This document shows positions 34,609 through 47,099 of a stretch of DNA of 64,000 nucleotides, piece by piece. Source of the stretch: Enoplolaimus lenunculus (lineage: Eukaryota; Nematoda; Enoplea; Enoplida; Thoracostomopsidae); assembly GCA_030248215.1 (NCBI GenBank), contig JASANG010002908.1, forward strand, positions 248,001 through 312,000. Direction: 5' to 3'. The notes under the pieces were generated by a model. That model saw nothing but the letters and a program-made list of their open reading frames with translations, did no database searches and was not told where the DNA came from. Position 1 is the first letter of the stretch. Each line of letters begins with the position of its first letter. Made by a program: the position numbers and the translations under genes.

Positions 34609-37600
34609 TTAAATAAATCTTGCAGGAAACACAGGCTTCGGTGGTGGTGCCATTTCTGAAATCCTTGTTGAATACGGATTAACAGTAGAAATGTTCCCTT
34701 CATTTGCGCTGTCGATGTTTTCGTCACGTCTGGTTGTCCACGAATCTCTCTAAAATATAAACAAGATGCTAGACTGCGCTGTATGTAACTAAATCTGGTC
34801 AACCAATCAACGAAATGAACCCATTTTAAGGAACTGCCCTCTAACGCGAACCTAAACCTAAGCTTAGTCCGAGGTGTAAACACGAACATGCGACGAACAC
34901 TAAGCTTAAGCTTTTTGCCACATAGTCTCCAGGTTTTCCTATCTCCTGATTAACAAACCCACAAAAAGTAGTAACCCCCAAAAACTGAAGAACATCGCTT
35001 TAATGTTAAAAAATCCTCAGTTGCTACTGCCAAAACATCTGAATGGTGTTGTTTGCGAATGTTACTATGCGATATTGTTTGCACAATGATTAGATGCCTA
35101 GCGATTAGGGCGTAAACGGAAAGTAAAAATAACGGAAGCGGACACAAATAGCGATGAAAATTACGAAAGCAAAAACGGCAAACACATATTGAAGTATAAA
35201 AGTTTCAAAGACAATTGAGGCGTGCATATATTCACGAGGCTTTCTAAAATATTAACCCTTTATCACATGAATATTTTCTATTTCCCCTGAGACCTACTTT
35301 TATGCTCAGATTAGAACCCCAGTAACTGAAGTGGAAGGCGTATACCATCACCACTCAGCTATAGGAGCTTGACGCTCGAGCCTGAGGGGGCTCTCACGTC
35401 TTGTGATGATTTAGTGCAATGCAAAAAATGGTGAGTCAAATTGACTATCTCCGAAATAGGCTTTTCCGGACTCACAAACTGAGTCAAAATTCGACTCTGC
35501 CAGAGTCAAATTTGACTCACTGAGCGACTCATTAACTCGAGTTTGACTCCGGCGGAGTCAAATTTTGACTCAGTTTGTGTAGTCCGGAAAAGCCTATTTC
35601 GGAGGGAGTCAATTTAACTCACCATTTTTTGCAGTGTACTATGTATACGTGTTGCAATTGTTAAACACTGTGCGATATATATTATTTAACGTATATACAC
35701 TGCGCTCAGTTGCCTATGGGCAACTCAATGTGAGAAGGGGTTATAGATAGTAAACTGAAAAATTTTCGCTTAACAATTTATCACATGAATATTTTCTATT
35801 TCCCCTGAGACCTAGTTTTATGCTCAGATTCGAACTCCAGTGACTGGAGTGGGAGGCTTATACCATCACCACTCAGCTATAGGAGGTTGACGCTCGAGCC
35901 CGAGGGCTCTCATGTCCTGTGGTGATTTAGTACTATAAATTTGGTTGTCTTATTTCATTTATAACAATTGCAGAATCTTTATACTGAAAAATTGTCAGAT
36001 ATTTGCCTAAATTATGGCTAATTTTGAGCGTAAAAAATAACAGCATTTTCGTTATATCCAGAACGAAAACGAAAACGGACACCGATTTTTACCAAAAACG
36101 GATAGCTGAAGATATATGGTAATTCAGAATTCTGTGCAACTCAGCAAAAATATTGATTAAATAAACTGTTAATAAATTCTGTTTTTGTCACATGTATGTG
36201 TTGTACAATTCTTGTATTTCAAGTTTGCACAATAAATCACTTACTGCCTCAGGTTCACCAGAATGACGAGCAGTATTCGCCTTTAGACCATTGCACAGCA
36301 ATATCCATTGATAACATTTCCAAACGATCCAAAGCATGTAACACTGCGGAATGATGCTAAGAAACGCAATGACTGCAGACAAAATATCTCCAATTTTCGT
36401 TTTGCCGGTTTTGTTTTTCTCTGACATAATAACGTGAATTTGAATGCCACCCGCTAGAACAAAATTCATTTATAGTTGCAAAGTCATTTTTAAACTAAAA
36501 ATTTCAATTTTAGATCTTCACAATTTTCATTGACTTTTAAAGCACCATTCACACGTGTAAGTTTTTGCAGGGAGAACTCACAGATGCAAGTTGCACGATA
36601 TGTTTGCAGCTGAAAGTATTTCAAAGGCACATTCCGATTAACCAATCAAACTGCAAGAAATTAAAGCGATTTGCAACTGCGTTCAACGTTGCATATTAAA
36701 TTCAATAGCATGAATTCCAGTGACTAATTTGCAGCTGCAAGAACTGCAAAGCTGCTTTGTCACCAACCATGCACATGCAAGTTGCACGTGTAACCTGAGC
36801 TTAATCTTGAGCCTAAGACTAAACCTTAAATGTGAAAAAAGTTTACGAGAGCCAGCAGTGCTTCTGTATTAATGTACATATGGTTAAATACTGAAACACG
36901 TTTAATAATTTTGGCACACTTACTAACGATTGTTAAGACAATTCCTAGTACAGATGTAACCATAAACGGAACTAAATATTTTGATTTATGTTTATGGACG
37001 CCCAAAATTGCAACGACTGCACAAATTGCAAACAAAACGCTGAGTGCAATATAGAAATAGACGTATTTCTTTTCGTAAAATTCACGCATTGCTTCGCTTT
37101 CAACGTCATTAATTCTTGTGTCATAGCTGAAATTCAAACATATACTTACTACCATAAATCATATTTACCACTAACAACGACTCTAAGGGGGGAGCAATAC
37201 TTTTGATGACGTCAGGCGACGTCCGTGGCCGTACGTCACCTAGCCGTATCGTTAGTGAATACCACCACCCTAACTATAAAAGAGGACCTTCAAAACAGTA
37301 CAATAGACCGTTACTTGGACAATATTTTGGTTACAGAATTTGGCACCTTTTATTTTACTGCTTTGGCGTAATGTCTTTTCGAAGGCCTTAAACATCACAC
37401 ACTTTCGCATTTTTCCGTAGACGTATACAGAAAATTTTTACAGAAAGGGCGCCGTGTAGAATAGCTAAATAGCGCTCACGAGCGAGAAGTCAAACGCAAT
37501 TTTAGCACTAATTCTTAAAGCTAATTTTTTGTTTCCAACAACAGATACTCGGTTCCGTCACATTCAATGTATGAAATATGACTTGGTCAGCGTCCATACA

Positions 37601-38488
37601 AAGCCAGTTTACCCAATACTTTACATATCGCACAGCATTTCAGCTACACGCAATATGAGATTGTGTGGAAAGCTGACTGCACATAACACAATCTGCGTTG
37701 CGGAACACTGCGGTTACAAAAGTAATCTATGACCGTTTTTACGTTTAAAATGTATCTCATGTTACAATTCGACTGTAAAACCACCGCAGCCGTCAGCAGA
37801 AAATTATATTTGTGGTCCCCGAATACCTTTGTGGGCCTTACAATTGCTACTCAAGATTGTTTATTGACTTTAGGTGCACCAGCCGAATTTGGGGGGACAC
37901 GGCTCCTCAATGCCCCCCCGTGGGGACGCCCTTGAACACTGAGCAAACAAATAGTGAATAACTCAAAAACGAACACAAAAAGTGTACCACATGTCGTGAA
38001 CGGAAATCGAAAATACAGCAGATATTTAAGAACTAAATTTTAAACTGTGTCTTTGTTCCAACATCGTTAAAGTACTACACACTTTTTCATTAACTTGCAA
38101 ACAATGCTTTAAATTTTTGGCCCATACCGGGCGTCCTGGTTTCTGGCGGGTCTATAAAAGAGTAAGTTTAGATTCTAGATTACATTTTTGCTTAGGCTTA
38201 GGCTTAGGAACAGGTTCTTGCAACGCTTAGGCTTAGGAACACATTCTTGCAACGCTTAGGCTTATGATAAGGAATACGCTTAATCTACTATTACGCCCCT
38301 TAAAGTAACATTGGCCAAATTTTTTAACAGATCCATAAATTGCAAACTTACTGTACAACAAACACAATGCTTTTGGTCAATTCAATTAACGCTCCTATTA
38401 GCGCTAAAAAGGCAATTATTAATGTACCAGTTCGAACATTACAGCAACATCCGCATTTCGGAGGCGGATATGGTTCAACAGGCATCAT
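34609..38488 (-). CDS. LAPTM-like four-transmembrane protein, four exons, 229 aa
   Basis: Exons are 38488-38352, 37126-36924, 36453-36245 and 34749-34609; every junction is GT-AG and the phases (2, 1, 0) close to 230 codons with TAA. The N-terminus MMPVEPYPPPKCGCCCNVRTGT has a Cys cluster before TM1, as in lysosome-associated LAPTM4-type proteins. Four hydrophobic segments follow: LIIAFLALIGALIELTKSIV, YFYIALSVLFAICAVVAIL, LVPFMVTSVLGIVLTIV and DILSAVIAFLSIIPQCYML. The cytosolic tail ends APPPKPVFPARFI, a proline-rich stretch where LAPTM proteins usually carry PY-type sorting motifs, although no strict PPxY is present. A lysosomal or endosomal membrane role is inferred from this resemblance. 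The GTAAGT donors inside exons 2 and 3 were chosen over longer open reading because they restore phase and TM3. Confidence 0.85.
35252..35744 (-). mobile_element. piggyBac-type MITE interrupted by another MITE
   Basis: It begins TTAACCCTTTATCACATGAA and ends GTGAGAAGGGGTTAT. At its GATTTAGTACTATG position it is split by the CACTGCAAAAAATGG element at 35417-35636. It lies in intron 3 of the LAPTM-like gene. Confidence 0.8.
35417..35636. mobile_element. CACTGCAAAAAATGGTGAGTC MITE, copy 4, nested
   Basis: CAATGCAAAAAATGGTGAGT to ACTCACCATTTTTTGCAGTG, inserted into the piggyBac-type MITE with a TA (left copy now TG) target duplication. Its arms pair over almost the whole length. Confidence 0.88.
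35770..35936 (-). mobile_element. piggyBac-type MITE, second truncated copy
   Basis: TTAACAATTTATCACATGAA, then the tRNA-like core and GTGGTGATTTAGTACTATA, where it stops. It lies immediately beyond the interrupted copy. Confidence 0.7.
36540..36800. mobile_element. CACACGTGCAAG palindromic MITE, copy 1
   Basis: CCATTCACACGTGTAAGTTT on the left and CATGCAAGTTGCACGTGTAA on the right are inverted. Internal words include TTGCAGCTGCAAGAACTGCA and AATAGCATGAATTCCAG. The second copy is at 59748. It lies in intron 2 of the LAPTM-like gene. Confidence 0.75.
37196..37262. mobile_element. GACGTCCGGCGCCG MITE, partial copy 3
   Basis: ATACTTTTGATGACGTCAGG followed by GCCGTACGTCACC; the right part is lost. 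It lies in intron 1 of the LAPTM-like gene. Confidence 0.5.
38122..38315 (+). mobile_element. TTAGGC-bearing MITE, family 2, copy
   Basis: The left end is eroded (GGGCGTCCTGGTTTCTGGCG); the right end is ACGCCCCTTAAAGTAACATT. TTAGGCTTAGGCTTAGGAAC units lie inside. It is just 3' of exon 1 of the LAPTM-like gene, in intron 1. Confidence 0.75.
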
Positions 38489-38723
38489 TGTGAGGTGTTT
38501 ATTTTGAACGAAATATATAATTATATTTCAAGTACTTTTAAATTTCAGCCATTTCATGCAATTTAAATAATCGTCTAAGCTTATCCATATAGACTTCTGA
38601 AACGAAAAATTAATTGGCAAAGCCTACTTTTAAAAATTTAGAGACATGAGTTATTCATTCCCAAATTAATGGTTAAAATAATAACTGATGTACAGGATAG
38701 TAGAACGTTATTGTGAATACATT

Positions 38724-38912
38724 GCAAAAATGGTGAGTCAACTAGACTGTTTCCGAAATAGGCTTTATAGTGGATTCCGCGTGGGTTAAATAATTAACTC
38801 AGAATGAGTTGAAGGAACTTAGAATTTTGAGTTCGAAAAGTATATATTACTTCAGACTCATTTATTCAACTCATTCTGAATTAAAATCAATTCAATGAAA
38901 TTTGTGGTGTAA
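38724..38912. mobile_element. Remnant CACTGCAAAAAATGG MITE followed by CACTGTAAATTCC-type MITE, copy 6
   Basis: The first 45 bp (TGCAAAAATGGTGAGTCAAC to AATAGGCTTTATA) are one family. From about 38769 the sequence switches to the other (TTCCGCGTGGGTTAAATAAT to AAATTTGTGGTGTAA). The second seems to have landed in the first, whose right half is gone. Confidence 0.6.
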
Positions 38913-41720
38913 AAAATGTTTCAATCCACTAACATCAAATTTTTAAAGATGCATTCACCTCTGCTGAGCTGATAACAGGTTTATCGAACTCCAAACATTG
39001 TATAGCGTTTGGTGTACAAGTATATATATATAGATCTATATTATTAGAATAACATCTGAACAAAACAGGAGCAGAAATCAGAACAAAAAGGAAGCAAAAA
39101 TTTAATTTATAGTACCAAAATCAAAAATAATAATTATCACATAGGTTTCCCTACAAAACATGCATCATTGATCAACTTATAGTTCCGTGCTTTTCACTGA
39201 AAAAATTAAACATTCGTTCAATTTAAAGCTTGATTTTACTTTGAAACTGCAAGGTATACGAAAATCCGAAGCATTAAATTTCGGCTTTTTATACATGATC
39301 GATTCAGTATATTTCAATGCTTATACAACTGTTCCGGCCCTGTTCTATACATTGATGCCCGTTCTTTTAACACCTTTGAAACCCAAACAAGGATAATTGT
39401 ACAAAATGATTCTGGAAAGCTACTGCGAATATGAAGACAGCAGCATATGAGACGAAAAATTCTTGCTGCATAGGCCGTGAGTCTCGTTAAAGTCATCAAT
39501 ATATTTAACGTATTCACGTTTTGCTTAACTTTGTAATCTAAAAATTTAAACTATTATATTTTTATGTTCAGTACAGAACGATAGTTATCTTAACTTGATT
39601 ACATTATCTCACTGCAAGTTATACCAACTACAAGTGGCACAACATAAAAGCCAGTATACTCATATGTGTGTAGCACGTATTACCAGTTAGTGATAGGACG
39701 TGTAACTTTTGGAACCATCGCATAGTGAGGTTCAAAATCCAGCGCATTGTTCGCGTTTGATCTTCCCTATACTTCTGTACCAATTTTGAGATCTGCAGTT
39801 GCAGAAATTCGCTAGTTTGAAAACCTATCGCTAACAGACAATATAGGTGATATATACGCATCTAAGAATATGGGCCAAGGTTAAATGAGATCGCTAGAAA
39901 CTCAAAATGCAATGATTTTCTCTTGAATTTTAAATATAAATGTTATCAGAAATCAACTGCTTACAACTTTAATTTAGACGAGGTTTTCACATTTGATCGT
40001 CAAATGTTTACAATGGAAGCCAAATCTGTTTTCATCCTGACACTTAAACTTTTCAAGACAACATGCGTTTTTTACACAATGTAAATACTTTTTTAAATTT
40101 ACACAAAACTCCTCTCAATTCAAGTTTTAATCAATCTATGGTTGTTCAAACAGGAACCGGTAAAAACTACGCGCTACACAGTTTAACATTCTGTTAAACA
40201 TCAATAGCTCCTAATAGTATGGCAGTACGGTATCTATGATCGTTGCATTCAACCTAAACAGACGGTTGCTTAGGACAAAACCGGCATTACTATATAATGT
40301 TGTTAGTAGTACAGTTGGAAATAACCTTCAATATTTGCCATAGGCAAACCCTTAAATTAGACAAGCCAATGAGCAGTGACAACTATCGGAATTGTTTCGC
40401 TAATTATAGGCTTTTGAAGAGCGAGTCGCTTCCCAACGGAATAACTGTGGCATTTGAAGTTGGAATATAGTAATTGTTCAAACAATAAAAGAATTATTTA
40501 TTATTTATGGTCAAAGTTTTGTCTTCGCTTGAACTGTTGACCTACAGTAAGTTTCTACACTTATTAAAGTTTGTTTTTACAAACAAATTATTGATGTCCG
40601 TAGAAAAGGTGACTGATTATGGCACGAGTTGAATAACCTCTGTATGAATGGATTGAAACTGCGTAAATGTTGGCATTAGACAGACACAATTAACGCGAAC
40701 GTCATCAAAAACTGATTAAAAGCAATTGTGTTGCATCAACGTGGATATATTTATAATTCCAATCCCTGACCACAACCCCGCGTCCAGGAAGTCCTAGCAG
40801 ACAGGTCAAAACGATTTCCAGAATAGGTCAAGACAATTTTCCTGACATATATTTCTTTAATGTTGTGCCGCTACAATAATTTTTGAGTGCCTGCCACCGA
40901 TATGTACGGGCGTTGGGGTTGCGTATTCCTAGTTGCAATTTCCGCGTTAACAAACTTGGGGTGACATTAGCGCTCAGATATAGGAGCTTGACGCTGGACT
41001 AAGCCTAATCTTAAGCCTGAACATAACGTTAGCCTAAACATAAGCTAAATGCTAACACTATGCGTATATAAGTCTAAGCTTAACCTTTCAACACTCCAAG
41101 TTATACCCGATCTGCCTGTCTTCCCGTGGCAGCGGGGGTCTTCATTGGGCATGGATTCCACAGTTTATCCATTGGGAAATATAAGACCTATTATCAACTG
41201 GTGAGAAATACTGATTATACGCCTACTAAGCTCTAAAGTTGACGCTTAAGGCCAACGTATAAAATATTCTGAAACCTTAATTCTGCCAGATTCATTTTTG
41301 AAACTGAACCACTAAAACATACGTCATAAAATGTACACCCACAAAGTGTTTACGGTAACTTTTATTGATTACCAGAGTATTTTCTATGAAAACAAAACAA
41401 TTGCTTAATAATGGCCAAACCAATATTATTTCTTTACGAAACTAAAGGTAGGCCGAAATGTATACAAGGAGGGGATAGAGTGGATATGTTCAATCCGAAA
41501 ATTTTTGATAAGGAGAAACAGACATGTACTGGCTTTTAGAACAATCTGTTAGATTCTAGGGTCCAATAAACTAGCTCAAACAACCTTAAAGTGAGGTTGT
41601 ACATTCCAAAAGTGAAATATAGGTTCAAGCTGCCGGTAAGTTGTGCTTTTAATAATTAAGCACGATAACACATTTAGGTGTTCTATTTTCAACTTTTGCT
41701 TTTAGTTTTTTATTTTGCAC
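38913..41720. other. Unassigned intergenic DNA, 2.8 kb
   Basis: I see no gene. At 39330-39356 there is a fragment of a family 1 TTAGGC element end (CGGCCCTGTTCTATACATTG), and degenerate AAGCCTAA words occur at 41000-41095. Open frames of 60-80 codons are not supported by composition or motifs. Confidence 0.4.
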
Positions 41721-41721
41721 T

Positions 41722-41960
41722 GTAGTGATCCGTATAAGTGGGGATAATAATAGGGGGTCCGCATTTTGAGTCCCAACGAATAGATCTCTGTTTCTCTAAT
41801 AGCGAGGCAAGTAAGTTGTGCCCAAAAAATATAAAAAACAATGGCGTTGGTGCTAACTAAACATGATGAGTTTTAAAATTAAATAGGTCTGCAATCGAAT
41901 AACTGCGATACCTTCTGGACATGGAAAATAAATATCAGTCCTCATCAATTTGTTGTAACT
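41722..41960 (+). mobile_element. CTGTAGTGACC-type MITE, diverged copy
   Basis: CTGTAGTGATCCGTATAAGT with GTCCGCATTTTGAGTCCCAA. It resembles the copy at 61373 in its middle and right part (TAAATATCAGTCCTC). A further fragment lies at 42380-42475. Confidence 0.55.
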
Positions 41961-42479
41961 GGTGATCCAAAGATGAATCAGAAACGTCTCTTCGGTTCTG
42001 TGAAATTGCTTGAACGTACATTGTAGCGCTGGATACTTCCTATAAATCTAACATAAAAACTATTCTTGATTTTCAAAGGTGACTGATTTTCATTATACCT
42101 TTCAAAAGTGTACTCTCGTGCCCTTGATCTTTACATGGGTCCGAAATTCTATTTATTTTTCAATACACTTTCTGTCATTTATACCATACGCAGTTCCCTT
42201 ATCGGCCAATCTTTACCATTTATTATTAAGCTGTTACTTTAAGCGTTTAAAACTTGAGTATATATGCTGCTATGAATATGGGCAGCATATACGTTGAGTA
42301 ATCAAAATCAAATTCTGTACTGAACGTTTAATTTGGTCCAGGAAACGTTTACCAAGAGGGTTTGGTTAAAGTACAGGGCCTCAGTTAGAGATTTTGGACT
42401 CTATCCATTCACGGACTCTAAATTAGTAATATAGACTCCTGTTGATTCAGACTCAAAATAAGGACCCCAACTATATTTC

Positions 42480-43480
42480 CTTCGCGTTTTAATTAGCGTT
42501 ATACTATAAAAACATAGAAGACTCATAGGACAAACGTTGTCCCATGAAAAATAATGATTTTAATAGAATTGTGGAATGTTTTGCGCTCATAACGGTTGTT
42601 TTATGTCTCAGGACACTACTCTCGTACCCTATCGTTGAATATTTGTTGTTAGAAATTGACTGAACTTCAAATCCCAGCTATGACCAACTGAACAAACACA
42701 GTGCGTGATAAAAGTGCAATTCTTGCCACGAAAAATTAGGTTTATTTACATTTTTAGACTCATCGTCGACTATTGTGTAATTACATAGAATTTGAAGCCT
42801 ACTTACTTAAAGGTGTCTGTTTGTATTGATTCAGAATCATTTTTCACAAAAAGTCTGTAATAATTAACAGCGATGTGGCACAAGCTATCAATCATTCATT
42901 TTTGAGAGGTTTATTTAACAAGTGAAAAGGAAAATATCGCTTAAAAGAGTTATGTATGGAGCAAGGTTGCGTGACTATGTGGTGAGCTATTAACAGCAGC
43001 ACATGTTATGGTTCTTTTCTGTGAATTAAATGGTTTTGACTTTACAGGTGACGAAAATGAAACTGGAAGTTCCGGCTAAACCACCTGTTATTCCCTTGCA
43101 GTCTTTTGTATATTTTGCAACTAATCTTTTGTTGTTTGTATCTCAAAAATTTGAACATTTAAGCTATTTCCGTATTATTTAGGTACATTTCTTAGAAAAA
43201 TAGTGCGGAAAACAGCCAACATATTTCCGGGGAAAACCCGGCTTTTATAACTTGCGCTTTATTGAAGAGAAAGACTCTTAATCTTCACTGTGGATTGCTC
43301 GAACTATTTTTAGCAACACCGATTTGTATTTTTATGCTTCGAAAACGTCATATTAACGTTTCACACACGATTCCGTATTGAACTCATAAGTTTCGAAATT
43401 TGGCAGAACATTAGCGTAAAACCAAACAACTTTACAACATGTTGCAGATATTGTCGAAAATCAACTAATTATCAATCATT
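42480..43480. other. Unassigned intergenic DNA with one weak exon candidate
   Basis: At 43049-43183, after TTTGACTTTACAG, a plus-strand frame containing MKLEVPAKPPVIPLQSFVYF runs to a TAG. No upstream exon could be joined, so it is left uncalled. Confidence 0.3.
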
Positions 43481-43580
43481 TTTACTACCTACTTTCGCCT
43501 CACCTCCAGCTCCGACTCCGGCAAGTTTCGTTCATCTCCGTTTTCGGCTCCCGTATTTTTCACCTCCGGTTGCACCCTGC
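43480..43580 (-). mobile_element. GGTGCAACCGGAGG-type element, half copy
   Basis: TCGCCTCACCTCCAGCTCCG up to CACCTCCGGTTGCACCCT: one arm only, in reverse orientation. Confidence 0.6.
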
Positions 43581-44083
43581 AAGACAGTGATGCACTCATA
43601 CACCACTTGCCACAATTGGCTCGGCTCGTGTTTATTACACTTGACGCATCGCAGCAGCGTGCATTCACACCTGGGAAGAACACAAAGCCGTGTTTTTCTG
43701 ACGGCAGAAACTTTTATCAAGGAGAAAATTCGCTGCTGCGCCCCCGTAACTTCATGTCCAGTTTGCAATTCGGACTGTGACAGAACAGGTTTAAATAGTG
43801 GTGATGTCGAATACCGCAGCAAAATAAAATATAGGCTTTTGAGTTTATGCCAACTAATCAAATTAAAAATATCTTTGCACTTCGGAAAAACACACAAAAT
43901 ATTTCGGCATCTCCCTGTTCACTTGAAGTTTTCAGAATTGTTTAACCACAATTAAATATGTATAATTAATTCCTTAAGGCGATGGGTACAAGCTACTTTG
44001 ATGAGCGAACCATTTTTAGCGAGACTAAAATAGTTAGTTTAATAAGCTTAAGACTAATTTTTTACTTAGACTTAAACTTAGGC

Positions 44084-44729
44084 TACTGTAGTGACCCCAA
44101 TATGAGGGGGACTGATATTCATTGGCCTCTCCAGAGGGTACCCCGTTTGTTATTCGGTTACGGACTGTTATCTATCTTTAACCCGCCGTTCGACGACTTT
44201 TGTTATACTGATATATAGGGCAGTGTGCAACACGAGGTGAAAAACGCTTTAGCCGGAGGACACCGAAACTTGCCGGAGCCGGTGGTGAGGCGAAATTAGT
44301 TAGTAAAAATGATGGTTATTAGTTAATTTTTGCCAATATTTGCAAAATGTTGTTAAATTGTTTGGTTTTACGCCTCTACTGAAGCTTGTGACAAAAGTAA
44401 AACGAAACAAGCTAAACAGGTGAATTTTGCAAAATTATGCAAAATTTTACTACCGAAATTGCCGGACTCCGGCAAAAAATCTGCCGGAGCCAGAGGCCAA
44501 GTTTCTGCCGGAGCCGGAAGCAGACATCCACAGTACGCTTTAAAGTTTCGAACTCAAATTTATTTGGTTCTGGAGTCACTTATGTGCTACAATTAGGGAT
44601 AATTGACATTTATGGATTCCAATTAGGGTGTAGGGACTCTATCCGCTTACCGACTCTTATTAGGGATACGGACTCCTATTGTTTGGGACTCAAAATGGGG
44701 ACCCCCTGTTATTAGGGTCACTGCAGTAA
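44084..44729 (+). mobile_element. CTGTAGTGACC-type MITE interrupted by a GGTGCAACCGGAGG-type element
   Basis: The outer ends are CTGTAGTGACCCCAATATGA and TTATTAGGGTCACTGCAG. The family sequence breaks off after ACTGATATATAGG and resumes at GCTTTAAAGTTTCGAACTC. The inserted block occupies about 44217-44532, and a stretch of the host element is lost there. Confidence 0.75.
44217..44532 (+). mobile_element. GGTGCAACCGGAGG-type element, nested copy
   Basis: GCAACACGAGGTGAAAAACG, CTTGCCGGAGCCGGTGGTGA and a GCCGGAGCCGGAAGCAGACA end. The ends are eroded; the middle keeps TTAGTAAAAATGATGG and TTTTACTACCGAAATTGCCG. Confidence 0.7.
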
Positions 44730-44839
44730 ATGCTTAGACTTTGTTACACTTTTCAAAGTAACATTGACTAGGTTATGTAATACCTTGTAAAGTCCGTAGT
44801 AGTATATCTTACTTGATTCTATACCTACTATAATGTTAC

Positions 44840-45455
44840 TCACGCTTCGGCTCCGACAGAAAATCGAACTCCGGCGCTGGTTAGGGTAGAGTTTTTGCCG
44901 GAGGTTCGGCAATTTCGGTAGTGAAATTTTGCATAGTTTCACAATTTATAAAAATAAGCTTAAAACCAAACGATTTCACAACACATTGCAGAAAAATATT
45001 TTCTAAAATTAACAAATCAAACATTTGAAATACGTAATTTCCGAACATCCGGCTTCACATCCGGCTCTGGTAAGTGTTGTTGACCGGCTTCACATCCGGC
45101 CCTGAGTTTTATTGACCGGCTCCGGTAAGTTCCAGTTCCGCTTGCACCCCGATGACTCAATTCTTGCACACTCACTGAATTGAGTGTGGTGTTAAAGCAG
45201 ATCTGGCGCTCCAGCTTCGGTAGCAAATCGACCTCTGGTTCGGACTTCGGTATAATTTTTGTGGACATCTTAAAAGTGAAAATTTTGTATCTTTGCAAAA
45301 TTTGCGCCCGTCAGTGCTTTTTTTTGTAATTTTCAACGGTTTTTAAATTTCTGAAAAAAGTTATTGCTTATATTACAAAGCCTAAGGTTCTGGTTCCGTC
45401 TTCGGAAAATTTGTTGATTTCCTTCTTCGGCATTTCGTCTCCGGTTGCACTCTTT
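44840..45455 (-). mobile_element. Two adjacent diverged GGTGCAACCGGAGG-type elements
   Basis: Reverse-orientation arms: TCGGCTCCGACAGAAAATCG to GTTCCGCTTGCACCCC (about 44840-45150), then CTTCGGTAGCAAATCGACCT to CGTCTCCGGTTGCACTCT (about 45160-45455). Exact borders are uncertain. Confidence 0.5.
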
Positions 45456-45637
45456 TATAGCCCGAATCAATAGAAGTCTATACTTTTATAATGGGTCGTC
45501 AGTTTCGGAAAACCTTTCATGTTGTAAAATACTGAAATTTTGATTACAAATTTTGGCAACTTAACTCTAGTCCGTACTTACATGGTCAGTGCCCATAAAT
45601 TACATTTGGACTCCACAAATATCCACAACCCTAGTAA

Positions 45638-46046
45638 TCAGGGTGCAACCGGAATTTTAATTTACCGAAACCGGAATTTGAAAAATTTACCGGAAACGGA
45701 AAATGAAAAATACATGCCACCGAAAAATTCATTTTAATATTCATTTTCGCAATATTATTGATGAAATAACCCTGGTTGGAGATAGGTACTCACTTTATCT
45801 ACTGTATTTTAGATTTCCATAATCCGCGGTAGCGAAATCTACCTTCGATGATTTATTTTCGGCGATTGTAAAGGCTTGCATACTGTACTAAAGAAATCTA
45901 CTTAATTTTTATCGTCATTTTGTAGCAAAATATCTTAAAACCGACCAAATTTTAATACCGGAATTTTTAATTCCGGTAAAAATTTACCGGAACCGGAAGG
46001 TGAAAAAATGCCGGAACCTGAATTCCGGTTGCACTCTGCAAGTAAC
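45638..46046 (+). mobile_element. GGTGCAACCGG-type element, AT-richer subfamily
   Basis: CAGGGTGCAACCGGAATTTT to CTGAATTCCGGTTGCACTCT, inverted ends. The flanks read TTACCGGAAACGGAAAATG instead of GCCGGAGCCGG. The copy at 58913 belongs to the same subfamily. Confidence 0.7.
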
Positions 46047-47099
46047 ACCTAAATGGACGCAGCCAAAAGTTCAGTATAGAAACTGATTTACTCAAATAAT
46101 GATATATTGCGTATGCTCATAGAAATATGGTTCAGTTTTAATAGTATAATAGTTTGGCAAGAAAAACCTAAATTTTCAATATTTTTAAGCGTTATAAGCC
46201 TGAACTGCGTAATTTCGCGGCACATCCGGCTAGTGTTGTGCAATTACAATTTTTTTACTGACCGGCCGGCCGGCGGCCAACGAGACGTCTGACCGGCGGA
46301 AGGCCAATATACAAATTTTAAAAATTATCAAGCACTTTTACATGGTATATATTATGCGTTGTGAAGATAGCCGTCACCAATCCTAAAGCGCCGTATTCAA
46401 TTCCAAACTTGAAAAATAGATTTTAGTCCAAATTGTGCAATTCATGCGGGAAGTGGTCAAACTAAAGCGCATAATAAATAAAAACAATGAACTTTGTAGC
46501 ATACAAAAATCAAACTACGCACATTCGATGCACAAGTTGTACTAAGAACAAAATGTTACCTTTTCAACGAACCACAGACACAACAAAACATAACAAAGCT
46601 CAAATGGTACACTTCAGGTGCAAATCGAATATCCGATGCCAGTTAAACAGGTGCACGATCAAGTTATGAATATTTTTTCACGAAATAGAGCCCAACCGGA
46701 TACAAAACATACCACAAACAGAGCTGGATACTTCAGCATCCGGATATGACTGTTGCCGGCGTCTGTATATTTTAATGCATGTTTTGACAAAACTTAACAC
46801 ATAATCACGCTAATTTACGTAGACTTGTCATAATTATTTCGTTCTTACAAGGGGCCTGGCATTAACTTGATTATTGGTGTATTTCATTACGGTCGTTTTG
46901 ACCAATTGTTACTGCGAAACATTGTGTTTTTAAATGTTATACTTTACAGCAATATAAATATCCGGCAACGTTTTATGCCGGGCCCGGATATCGAATTTTG
47001 CCCGGGGCAACTCATTCGGCTGCCGGTTGCACGTTGCAAACTACTACACATTATATCCGATCAACACATATAATCATTCCCTCTACTATGAAAATATGC
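46047..47099. other. Unassigned intergenic DNA 3' of the ZCCHC7-like gene
   Basis: Contains a GC-rich GACCGGCCGGCCGGCGGCC block at 46259-46310 and one element arm near 46975-47035 (GCCGGTTGCACGTTGC). No gene was recognised. Confidence 0.4.

Noticed and set aside
43049-43183. Possible terminal exon with MKLEVPAKPPVIPLQSFVYF
   Set aside because: Good acceptor, but no partner exon found and the tail is AT-driven; left as a note.
43532-43955. Overlapping 121- and 122-codon frames, the plus one with CCAPVTSCPVCNSDCDRT
   Set aside because: Cys-rich stretch is suggestive, but no matching upstream or downstream exon, no signal peptide and a transposon arm at one side; not enough to call a gene.
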